In this document: positions 1-6,675 of the stretch, piece by piece
Numbering within the stretch: the first letter of the stretch is position 1
How the letters are laid out: every line of letters starts with the position of its first letter
From: JBCDAP01 sp038747915
GTDB lineage: Bacteria; Planctomycetota; Phycisphaerae; Phycisphaerales; UBA1924
Length of the DNA stretch: 13,449 bases
Reading direction: 5' to 3'
NCBI GenBank assembly: GCA_038747915.1
Contig: JBCDJJ010000092.1
Location: 1 to 13,449 of the forward strand
Position numbers and translations under genes: made by a program
Notes under the pieces: generated by a model
Seen by the model: only the letters and a program-made list of their open reading frames with translations
Told to the model about the DNA's origin: nothing
Database searches by the model: none

Positions 1-1
1 C

Positions 2-619
2 ACCGCGCCGGGGTACGGCGAGCTCGAGGGCGTGGCCCACCGCTCCAACTACGACCTCAGTGCGCACACGAACCACCCCGATTCCACCACCAAGCTCGAG
101 TACTTCGACACCACACGCGGCGAGCTCGCCAAGAACGGGCAGCCCAAAGGCGAGCGGTACATCCCGCACTGCATCGAACCGTCTGCTGGGCTCGACCGCG
201 GTGTGCTCGCGCTGCTGTGCGAGGCGTACACGCCGGACGAGGGCCGCGCGAGCAAGGTGTTCATGAAGTTCCACCCGCGCATCGCGCCGATCAAGGCGGC
301 GGTGTTCCCGCTGGTGAACAAGGACGGCATGCCGGAGAAGGCGGCCGAGGTGCACCGGGCGCTCGTCAAACGTTTCGGACACCTCGGCTTCATCGAGATG
401 GACGCCAAGCAGTCGATCGGCAAGCGGTACGCGCGCATGGACGAGGCCGGGTGCCCGGTGTGCTTCACCATCGACGGCGAGACGCTGGACGAGGGTTCTG
501 AGAACTTCGGCACGGTGACGAGCCGCGACCGCGATACGCTCGAGCAGGTTCGGCTGAAGATCGAGGAGGTGCCGGCATGGCTCGACACAAAGCTATTCAA
601 AACAAGTGCTTTAGCTTGA
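2..619 (+). CDS. glyS: Glycyl-tRNA synthetase, C-terminal part (5' end outside window)
   Basis: Charges tRNA-Gly with glycine in the cytoplasm. The frame is open from base 2, so the gene starts before the window; about 205 residues are visible. They match the end of the single-chain (dimeric, class II) bacterial GlyRS: a GELEGVAHRSNYDLSAH stretch, then class II motif 3 (IEPSAGLDRGVLAL), then the anticodon-binding domain (HPRIAPIKAAVFPLV, SIGKRYARMDEAG, VTSRDRDTLEQVR). GTG at 32 is not the real start, because conserved GlyRS sequence lies upstream of it in frame. The last codons (about TKLFKTSALA) are AT-rich, unlike the rest, and appear to belong to the adjoining AT-rich island, so the native C-terminus may have been replaced by a few foreign residues. 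The stop is one base from the stop of the convergent gene at 621. Identity is confident; the altered tail is inference. Confidence 0.95.
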   Translation, partial: TAPGYGELEGVAHRSNYDLSAHTNHPDSTTKLEYFDTTRGELAKNGQPKGERYIPHCIEPSAGLDRGVLALLCEAYTPDEGRASKVFMKFHPRIAPIKAAVFPLVNKDGMPEKAAEVHRALVKRFGHLGFIEMDAKQSIGKRYARMDEAGCPVCFTIDGETLDEGSENFGTVTSRDRDTLEQVRLKIEEVPAWLDTKLFKTSALA

Positions 620-1750
620 TCTATTCTTTAGAGGGAACGGGCTCAGGCTGACCAATTTCTAATAATGGTTCAGTCCTATCCGGAAGCTCTTTAGTCTCAC
701 GCAGTAGTTCTAATCTAAGCGAGTCTATTTGTTTGTGGAGATCTTCGATTTTTGCTTCTGCCTTAGCCACTTCTGGCGCTTCTTCAGGGACAGATACTTC
801 GATATCAACACCTTGATTGGCAGATTTAAGTGCAAACTCGAATCCAAAAGAAAGCTTAGCATTTAGTTCATTTGCTCTAGTTTTCTCAGTATCCGGATGA
901 ATTTCTATTAATTCAAAGATTGCCTTCAAGGTCTCATCTCGAATGCCGTCGACCAGTTTCGGACTTTTACTGAGAAATTCATCGATTGCCTGCTTTGGAT
1001 GGCCGATCTCACGCAGACGGTCAACGGCTTGCTGCGTGTCGTACCTAGTCCTAAGAGCACGGAGCACACCCTTGCCAAGGGTCAACATGCCGAGCGTTAC
1101 CCATGGAGCCAGTTCAAAAAATAGTTCAAAACTACCGCGCCCGAGTCCTGTGACTCTGATTCGCTCTGAAGTCGATCCATAGGCCAGCTCACTCAGCGCA
1201 TCAACGATCCTGGTCCAACCTTCTATCTGCTTATCAAATACTCTAAGATCATTATTAGTATATGAAGTTGGCATGAGAATACCAACTTCATATTCATTTT
1301 GTTCTTCTTCAGACATAATTCCAAGTGACTCTAAGGCGTCAAATATTTGTGACGCCGCCTTCCACTTTTGCTGAGTCTGATTGACTAGCTGCTGAAACTG
1401 CTTTGTTGCCGATGCCTGAATAAATGGTATTTGACCAAGTATCGATTCAATTTTTTTCGAGAGATGGCTTGCGGCAATTGACTCGAGCTTCGCATCTCGA
1501 ATGGATCGCTGGACGCTTATGGCAAGCTGTCGCGTTTGAGCCTTAGCTAAGGCCGATCGAATGGCTCCTACTGCCGTTGAAAAACGCTCTTGTGCAGCTG
1601 TATCGGCTGGATTAGCCTGAGCAGCTGTAGAAGTCTCTAAAACTGCATTCAAATATTCTAAAATTTTATTATCTTTATAATCAGCCTGAATTGATTGGAG
1701 CGCTCTAGCAAGTAATTTAGTGTCCAAAACAACTTCCTCCGGCTTCATGG
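590..1750. other. AT-rich island, probable horizontally acquired insert
   Basis: Base composition changes sharply from about 590 to 1750. This stretch is visibly rich in A and T (for example at 610-720, 1220-1330 and 1640-1740), whereas both flanks are strongly GC-rich. It holds one gene on the minus strand and nothing else recognisable. No integrase, transposase, tRNA, terminal inverted repeat or convincing target-site duplication was seen at either edge, so the mechanism is unknown. The left edge falls inside the last codons of glyS and the right edge in the 19 bases before the hydrolase start. Foreign origin is inferred from composition only. Confidence 0.7.
621..1748 (-). CDS. Unknown 375-residue protein in AT-rich island
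   Basis: No family recognised. The 375 residues look mostly alpha-helical. Residues 1-140 are rich in A, Q, S and K, with a long predicted helical stretch (about 50-135). A central part follows with NEYEVGILMPTSYTNNDLRVF (about 151-171). A moderately hydrophobic section around GLGRGSFELFFELAPWVTLG (201-220) may be a buried core helix or a weak membrane segment. The C-terminal third ends in a charged probable coiled coil (about 325-352) and a proline/glutamate-rich tail. No signal peptide, lipobox, nucleotide-binding loop or nuclease motif was seen. Codon use is AT-rich, unlike every neighbour. It converges on glyS with one base between stops and diverges from the hydrolase with 19 bases between starts. 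No good Shine-Dalgarno site precedes the ATG. A lone foreign gene of this kind could be a defence or mobile-element cargo gene, but nothing in the sequence proves that. The long intact frame supports a real gene. Confidence 0.8.
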   Translation of the reverse strand: MKPEEVVLDTKLLARALQSIQADYKDNKILEYLNAVLETSTAAQANPADTAAQERFSTAVGAIRSALAKAQTRQLAISVQRSIRDAKLESIAASHLSKKIESILGQIPFIQASATKQFQQLVNQTQQKWKAASQIFDALESLGIMSEEEQNEYEVGILMPTSYTNNDLRVFDKQIEGWTRIVDALSELAYGSTSERIRVTGLGRGSFELFFELAPWVTLGMLTLGKGVLRALRTRYDTQQAVDRLREIGHPKQAIDEFLSKSPKLVDGIRDETLKAIFELIEIHPDTEKTRANELNAKLSFGFEFALKSANQGVDIEVSVPEEAPEVAKAEAKIEDLHKQIDSLRLELLRETKELPDRTEPLLEIGQPEPVPSKE

Positions 1751-1767
1751 GCTAGACGGATTGGACT

Positions 1768-2514
1768 ATGAGCTTAACGTACTCCCGCCTCCTCTGCTTC
1801 CCCGGGATCGCCGCCGACGAGCGGCTCTTCGATCGTCAGCGGGATGCGTTCCCCGATCTGCTCGTTGCCCCCTGGCTCACCCCGCGCCGCGCCGAGCCCG
1901 TCGGGGCATATGTCGCCCGTCAGCTCGATGCGCTGGGCATCGACGCGGCTCGTGTGCGCGCCGGCGATGAGCCGCCGGTCATCCCCTTCGGTCAGAGCTT
2001 CGGGGGGTGGCTCGGGATTGCCGCGGCCGCCCACCTCGGCTCACCGCTCGTTCTCATCATCGCCAACGCGCCCGTTCCCGAGATGGTCTCCGACGAGATG
2101 CAACGGAAGGTCGCGCAGCTCAGCGCCCTGCCCCACTGGGCCATCATGGCCTTCGCGCGCACGTACAAGGCGTTCCTGGCTGCCCGGTGCGCCGCCCGAC
2201 GGCTTCCACCGCGCGACCTGTCGCGCATGCCCCTCGGCTTCCCGGCGCGCATGCTCCTGTGGTCGGGCTTAGTGATGAGCCAGCCGCTCCCCGAGCCGCC
2301 GCCGGGGTGCTGCGTGCGTCGCGGGTACGCCCGTCACGACCCGGTCGTGCGGTACGAGCGGCTCCCGAGCGGCCATACCGCCGATCTCGTCGTCGAGACC
2401 GACTCGCACATCTTCAACCACACGAACGCGGACGAGGTGAATGCCTGGATCCGCCGCACTGTGGCTGAAGCCCTCCACCCCGCGAATGCGACCAACACCG
2501 AGCCGCGCGTGTGA
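1768..2514 (+). CDS. Alpha/beta hydrolase-fold protein
   Basis: A 248-residue probable cytoplasmic hydrolase; substrate unknown. The early PGIAADERLF (12-21) is the strand and oxyanion-loop region seen in many short alpha/beta hydrolases. GQSFGG (75-80) is the nucleophile elbow, with Ser77 as expected nucleophile. A region rich in Arg and Pro (about 150-190) would be the cap. A C-terminal SHIFNH segment supplies the likely catalytic His (His214 or His218), and an Asp in ARHDPVV is a candidate acid. No signal peptide. ATG at 1768 sits just before the first conserved strand, but no clear ribosome-binding site precedes it, perhaps because the inserted island ends directly upstream. The stop overlaps a GTG that opens a 33-codon frame with a sorting-signal-like tail. 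Fold confident; specific activity (esterase, thioesterase or other) cannot be told. Confidence 0.85.
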   Translation: MSLTYSRLLCFPGIAADERLFDRQRDAFPDLLVAPWLTPRRAEPVGAYVARQLDALGIDAARVRAGDEPPVIPFGQSFGGWLGIAAAAHLGSPLVLIIANAPVPEMVSDEMQRKVAQLSALPHWAIMAFARTYKAFLAARCAARRLPPRDLSRMPLGFPARMLLWSGLVMSQPLPEPPPGCCVRRGYARHDPVVRYERLPSGHTADLVVETDSHIFNHTNADEVNAWIRRTVAEALHPANATNTEPRV

Positions 2515-2612
2515 GCGCACGAGTCTGTCTCGGCACCGCGCCGATCCCGATCCCAGGCGCCCTCACACTCGCTGGCCTCGTGGGCGCTCTGAGCATCCGC
2601 CGCAATCGCTGA
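2511..2612 (+). pseudogene. Orphan PEP-CTERM-like sorting tail (33 codons)
   Basis: Starting at GTG 2511, which overlaps the hydrolase TGA (GTGA), a 33-codon frame encodes a tail with three parts: a proline-rich APIPIPGA motif, a short hydrophobic span (LTLAGLVGAL) and a basic end (SIRRNR) directly before the stop. This is the layout of the PEP-CTERM sorting signal that exosortase systems recognise, and planctomycetes often carry the P-x-PG-A variant. The rest of such a protein (signal peptide, secreted domain) is absent: upstream the frame is open only from 2469 and overlaps the hydrolase. It is most likely the leftover 3' end of a deleted exported-protein gene. Less likely is a translationally coupled micro-protein. 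The resemblance is seen in the sequence; the decay explanation is inference. Confidence 0.45.
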
Positions 2613-2802
2613 GGACCCCGGCCCGAACGCAACAGAACACGGGCAAAGGCCTGTAGACCAGTGCGAACATGCCCCCTCGGTCCGGTACCAACTGGGTAAA
2701 ACCGATGACGTGTTGATCTGAATCCCACACCGACTGGCGAGCGTTAGCGGGTGTGTTTCACTCCGGTCGCGGTCGCGCGTGCACGAGCGGTAGCATCACA
2801 GC

Positions 2803-4659
2803 ATGCGATGGCTCCGATCGGCCCTGCGTCCTTTCGTTGATGTGTTCGTGACATCGCTCGCGAGCAGCGTACTCTTCGTGTGGGGCTTTCTAAGCGGACC
2901 GAATTCGTTCTTGGTCGCCTCGAGTGTTTTGGTGCTCGGCATCGTGTCGTACGCGGGTTCGATCACGCGTCTTCCGCGTTGGCGAGTCTTCGCAGCCACG
3001 TGGCTCGGCTGGCTGCCTGCCGTCACGGTCGCACACCTCTGGGTCGCAGACATCTCGAACCTTGGTGTGCTTCCGCTTGTCGGCTACCTCGCGCTCTTCC
3101 CCGCAGCGTACGCATGGATCGCGTACTCGATCGGTATCCGAGTCGGTGCGCGGTTTGTTCGCCGTGACCTCCTCTTCTTCCGCCCGGTGTTGATCCTCGG
3201 CGCACTCCCAATTGTTTGGATTGGTATCGAGGTGCTCCGCGGCGAGCTTCTGTGGGGCGGGTACGCGTTCCACCTGCTTGCGCACGCCACCACAGTCGAC
3301 TGGCCCGTCCCTGTATTCGGATCGCGCCTGGGCGCTTACGGCGTCGGTCTGGTACTGCTTGTGCAACAGTTGATGTTCTTCGTCGTCTACGCGGCGGTGC
3401 TGCACATCGTTGGACGCAAGACCGCAGGTCTCCTCTTGGGTCTCGGCGCTGGCGTGGTCGTGGTCTACATCACCCACTTCGTCGTTGCGTTTCTGATCAA
3501 CTTCGTGTTGACCCTGGGTCGCGCCGACGAATCTGACCGACCGGCTGTCGCGATCGCTGTCATCCAGACCAACATCCCCCAGTCCAACCGCGAGGTCTGG
3601 TCCACCGACTCCCGTCTTGAGACCCTCGAGTTCATCGAACGACTCTCGCGTGAGGCGGTCGCCGAGCGGCCCGATCTCGCGGCCATCGTTATCCCCGAGA
3701 CCATGTACCCCGGCTACCTCGGCCTGGTGCCCGAGGCCATCGCCGAACAAGAGCGCACGCCGATCGGGATCGACGGCGTGCCGGCAGCGGTCTTTCCCTT
3801 CAGGCTGCTCACCCTGCAGGCCGAGCTCGGCGTGCCCATGCTCGTGGGTGCCGAGGCGATCGAGGATGTCGCCATCATCGAGAACTCCGAGACCGGCCGG
3901 CTCTCCATCGAGACCGGCGACACCTACAACTCCGCCTTCGTCATCGCCGATGGCCGCGTACACCCGCAACGCTTCGACAAGATCCACCTCACCCCCTTCG
4001 GCGAGGTCATGCCGCTCATTAGCCGGTGGGAGTGGCTCGAGCAGCGGTTGCTCGCCATCGGCGCGCGCGGCATGACCTTCGGCCTGAGCAAGGGCGAGCG
4101 GTTCACCACGGTCGAACTCGGCGAATCGGGCGACCGACAGCCCCTCCGCGCCGCCACCCCGATCTGCTTCGAGGCCACCAGCTCCCGCACCGTCCGCCGG
4201 CTCGTCTATGACGCCGAGGGCGAGCGTCAGGCCGATGTCATTATCAATCTCACCAACGATGGGTGGTTCAGCGACCACGATGCCGGCCGTGAAGCTCATC
4301 TGCTCGCCGTCCGGTGGCGGGCGATCGAGCTCGGCACGCCGATCGTCCGGGCTGCGAACACGGGCATCTCCTGTGTGATCGATGCCCACGGCCGGGTGAT
4401 CGAGCGGCTCGAGCCGCGGACCGAGGGACTGCTGATCGCCGAGGTCCCGATCGCGGTGCCGAACGCCGCGGGCTCGACGGCGTACGCGCGGTATGGCAAC
4501 GTGGTGGGATGGGCCTGCCTCGTGATCACCATCGGCATCACCGTGTGGACGTTCGTCCCCGCGCGACGCCGTGCAAGCGCCGAGGCGGGTGTGTCCGATG
4601 AGTCTGACAAGAACGAGCGCACGGAGCCGGCGAGTGATGACCAGAACGAATCGAGCTGA
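2803..4659 (+). CDS. lnt: Apolipoprotein N-acyltransferase
   Basis: Adds the third acyl chain, taken from a phospholipid, to the N-terminal Cys of lipoproteins in the inner membrane. At 618 residues it is longer than the roughly 510 of E. coli Lnt. The N-terminal part (about 14-238) holds several hydrophobic membrane segments; residues 250-550 form the periplasmic carbon-nitrogen-hydrolase domain; one more membrane segment lies at about 566-586, then a hydrophilic tail. All catalytic residues are visible: Glu299 in IPETMYP, Lys393 in DKIHLTPFGE and Cys455 in TPICFEA. NLTNDGWFSD (482-491) and RAANTGIS (516-523) also fit. The start lacks a strong ribosome-binding site but gives the expected membrane N-terminus. 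The gene overlaps the next lipoprotein gene by 23 bases. The first roughly 740 bases are less GC-biased at third positions than the rest. Confidence 0.95.
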   Translation: MRWLRSALRPFVDVFVTSLASSVLFVWGFLSGPNSFLVASSVLVLGIVSYAGSITRLPRWRVFAATWLGWLPAVTVAHLWVADISNLGVLPLVGYLALFPAAYAWIAYSIGIRVGARFVRRDLLFFRPVLILGALPIVWIGIEVLRGELLWGGYAFHLLAHATTVDWPVPVFGSRLGAYGVGLVLLVQQLMFFVVYAAVLHIVGRKTAGLLLGLGAGVVVVYITHFVVAFLINFVLTLGRADESDRPAVAIAVIQTNIPQSNREVWSTDSRLETLEFIERLSREAVAERPDLAAIVIPETMYPGYLGLVPEAIAEQERTPIGIDGVPAAVFPFRLLTLQAELGVPMLVGAEAIEDVAIIENSETGRLSIETGDTYNSAFVIADGRVHPQRFDKIHLTPFGEVMPLISRWEWLEQRLLAIGARGMTFGLSKGERFTTVELGESGDRQPLRAATPICFEATSSRTVRRLVYDAEGERQADVIINLTNDGWFSDHDAGREAHLLAVRWRAIELGTPIVRAANTGISCVIDAHGRVIERLEPRTEGLLIAEVPIAVPNAAGSTAYARYGNVVGWACLVITIGITVWTFVPARRRASAEAGVSDESDKNERTEPASDDQNESS

Positions 4660-5881
4660 TCGTTGGACCTCGGCCACGGTGTTCGCGATCGCGGTGTGCA
4701 TGCTCGCGCTCGCCGGGTGCTCGTCGGGCCCGGCGCCGGGTGCGGACGATGCGGGCACGGTTGAACTCGCAGAGCGGTGGTCCGCTGGCGCCCGCTCGGG
4801 GGCGGATTCATCGATCTCCGCCGATCTGGAACTCGGCGAGAACCTGCTCGATGACCGCGTGGCGCGGAGTCGTCTCCGCGAGCGGGCCATCTCGTTGCTG
4901 AGCGAGTTCGCCTTCTCCGAGGTGCCGCTGCTGCGGGCGAACGCGATCGAGGCCCTGCACCCGACGCCCGCGCGCGTGGGCGAGCTCGCCTCGGCTGGCC
5001 TGGCCGACCCGAGCCCCGCGGTTCGGTCGGTCGCTGCGATGACGATCGGCCAGGTGCGGCTCCGCGACCGTGCGATCGGCGCCCGCCCGCTGCTCGCCGA
5101 CACCGACGAGCGTGTGCGGCTCTCAGCGATCATGGCGCTCGCGTCCAACGGCTTCGCGGTCGACCGCTCGCCGCTCGCTGCGGCCCTCGAGGGCGGCTCG
5201 CCGTCGGCCGCGTCGCACGCGGTGTTCATCCTCGGCGAACTCGGCGACCCGTCCGCGATCGCCATGCTCCGCGACCGCCTGACCCGGCCACTCCCCGGCG
5301 ACCGCGGCGCTCAGCGGAAGTTCCTGCTGCAGGCTGCCGAGGCCATGGTCAAGCTCGGCGATACCCGGGCGCTGAGCACCATCCGCGCTGCGTTGTACCC
5401 CGCGCAGGTCGAAGACTTCGAGTTCGCGGTGCTCGCCGCGCAGATGATCGGCGAGCTCGGTGATGCGGACTCGGCGCCGCAGCTGATCCGGTGTGTCGAG
5501 TTCGTGACCCCCGATTCGCCCCAGGGCAACTCGCCTCGGCCGGACTGGTACCGGACCGACCCGTCCGCACAAACCTTCGTGTACCCGCCAGAACTCCGCC
5601 TCGCCGCATCGGCTGCCCTGGCCAAGCTCGGGCTCACCGACGGCGTCTACGTGGCCGACCAGTACCGCCGGCAGCCCGAGGCCCCGGTGCGAGCACAGGC
5701 GGCGTTCACCTTCGGGCAGATGTGGCCGGACGACATCGAACGGTCACGCGCCGGTCAGCGCCGCGCGTCGACCCGAGTGGCCCTCGCGGCACTCCCCGTG
5801 ATGCTCGAGGATTCCTCAGCCTTCGTCCGCCTGCACGCCGCGGCGGCGACGCTCGAGCTCCTCACCAGCCTCGACGGGTAA
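4637..5881 (+). CDS. Lipoprotein with HEAT-like repeats
   Basis: A 414-residue predicted lipoprotein of unknown role. ATG at 4637 gives a classic signal: basic MTRTNRADR, hydrophobic segment 11-25, lipobox LAGC with Cys28 as the lipidated residue. A frame-matched start at 4571 would bury the signal inside a long basic leader and is rejected; GTG at 4634 is possible. Ser at +2 would, by the E. coli rule, favour the outer membrane. The mature part is built of degenerate HEAT/PBS-type helical repeats of roughly 30 residues, for example ADPSPAVRSVAAMTIGQV (123-140), ADTDERVRLSAIMALA (154-169), HAVFILGELGDPSAI (194-208), AAQMIGELGDADSAPQLI (267-284) and VRAQAAFTFGQM (351-362). Such repeats are protein-binding scaffolds. 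The start overlaps the end of lnt by 23 bases, implying coupled translation with the enzyme that would modify it. No catalytic motif seen. Confidence 0.88.
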   Translation: MTRTNRADRWTSATVFAIAVCMLALAGCSSGPAPGADDAGTVELAERWSAGARSGADSSISADLELGENLLDDRVARSRLRERAISLLSEFAFSEVPLLRANAIEALHPTPARVGELASAGLADPSPAVRSVAAMTIGQVRLRDRAIGARPLLADTDERVRLSAIMALASNGFAVDRSPLAAALEGGSPSAASHAVFILGELGDPSAIAMLRDRLTRPLPGDRGAQRKFLLQAAEAMVKLGDTRALSTIRAALYPAQVEDFEFAVLAAQMIGELGDADSAPQLIRCVEFVTPDSPQGNSPRPDWYRTDPSAQTFVYPPELRLAASAALAKLGLTDGVYVADQYRRQPEAPVRAQAAFTFGQMWPDDIERSRAGQRRASTRVALAALPVMLEDSSAFVRLHAAAATLELLTSLDG

Positions 5882-5941
5882 CACCGATCAAAAACACCTT
5901 CCGTGCTCGCACTCTGCACCGGTGCCGTGGTCTGAGCGACG

Positions 5942-5989
5942 CGAAGGCCACGAGGTCCCCGGCGCGGCGTGGTGCCCGCGTGGCCTTCG
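5942..5989 (+). terminator. GC-rich hairpin after lipoprotein gene
   Basis: A perfect 11-base inverted repeat (CGAAGGCCACG at 5942-5952, CGTGGCCTTCG at 5979-5989) encloses a 26-base GC-rich loop. It lies 60 bases past the lipoprotein stop and 53 bases before the HD-domain gene. No T-run follows, so it is not a textbook intrinsic terminator. It could be a Rho-related or transcript-stabilising stem, or a leader structure of the downstream gene. Confidence 0.45.
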
Positions 5990-6042
5990 GCATCCTCCAG
6001 ATCACGGCACCCGTGGACGCCGGGCGCTCTAGGATCGCCCGC

Positions 6043-6636
6043 ATGGGTGATGAGCCAGCAACACCGGAACCGGTCGGCGTCTCGATGTGGCAGCGGGCGG
6101 CGTCGTTCGCGGCCCGGATGCACCGCGGCCAGCACCGCAAGGATGGTGTGACCCCATACGTGGCGCACCCATTCCGAGTCTCGCTTGTCGTCCGTGAGGT
6201 ATTCGGCGTCTCGGACCCGGTGTGTCTGGCGGCGGCGCTGCTCCATGATGTAATCGAGGACACCCCAGCAGACTACGACGATGTGGCCGAGCAGTTCGGC
6301 GCGGACGTGGCAGCCTGCGTGGCGGCCTTGACGAAGGACATGCGGCTCCCCGAGAACGACCGCGAGCCGTCGTACGACCGGCAACTCGTAGCCGCCGACT
6401 GGCGAGCCAAGCTCGTGAAGCTCGCGGACGTGTACGACAACCTGTGCGACCGCCTGACCAGGTTAGACGGACGGTCGCCGACGAAGGCGATCGAGAAGAT
6501 CCGTCGCGCGGTGGCGATCGCCGAGCCCGAGGCAGAGAATGTGCCCGCGATCGCGAGGGCGATCGATGCGCTGCGGGAGCTGGTGACCAGCCACGAGCAG
6601 CAGTGGGCCGAGGAACGACGCCGCACCGGCGACTGA
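6043..6636 (+). CDS. Small HD-domain (p)ppGpp hydrolase-like protein
   Basis: A 197-residue stand-alone HD-domain protein resembling the hydrolase half of RelA/SpoT and the small alarmone hydrolases (SAH/Mesh1 type), which remove pyrophosphate from (p)ppGpp using Mn2+. Visible metal-site motifs are YVAHPFRVS (His42), LLHDVIEDT (His68-Asp69, with the Glu-Asp pair at 72-73) and KLVKLADVYDNL (Asp129, Asn133), the expected order and spacing. No synthetase, TGS or ACT domain is present, and the length fits a hydrolase-only enzyme. ATG 6043 is preceded by AGGA (6031-6034) at an 8-base spacing; the frame is open further upstream but lacks conserved sequence there. Asd follows after 39 bases, so the two may be co-transcribed. 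Other nucleotide phosphohydrolase activities in the HD superfamily are possible. Confidence 0.88.
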   Translation: MGDEPATPEPVGVSMWQRAASFAARMHRGQHRKDGVTPYVAHPFRVSLVVREVFGVSDPVCLAAALLHDVIEDTPADYDDVAEQFGADVAACVAALTKDMRLPENDREPSYDRQLVAADWRAKLVKLADVYDNLCDRLTRLDGRSPTKAIEKIRRAVAIAEPEAENVPAIARAIDALRELVTSHEQQWAEERRRTGD

Positions 6637-6660
6637 GCGGCGATCGTGCAGCGACGGTGC

Positions 6661-6667
6661 GAAGAGG
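6661..6667 (+). promoter_or_regulatory. Ribosome-binding site setting the asd start
   Basis: GAAGAGG ends 8 bases before ATG 6676. This spacing favours 6676 over the in-frame GTG at 6646, which has no such site and would add ten residues without similarity to the family. Confidence 0.6.
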
Positions 6668-6675
6668 TATTCGCC

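Noticed and set aside
590..616. Short inverted repeat (AAGCT/AGCTT) at the left edge of the AT-rich island as a possible transposon end
   Set aside because: Only 5 bases pair, there is no matching copy at the right edge and no target duplication was found, so it does not support a transposon.
2890..5265. Open 791-codon frame on the minus strand
   Set aside because: It lies antisense to lnt and the HEAT lipoprotein gene, both clearly real. Its translation is low-complexity Arg/Asp/Ala-rich with no motif; such frames are a by-product of strong third-position GC.
5491..6042. Upstream extension of the HD-domain gene
   Set aside because: The frame is open but overlaps the lipoprotein gene out of frame, and the extra sequence is Arg/Pro-rich without conserved features. 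ATG 6043 with AGGA upstream fits the family start.
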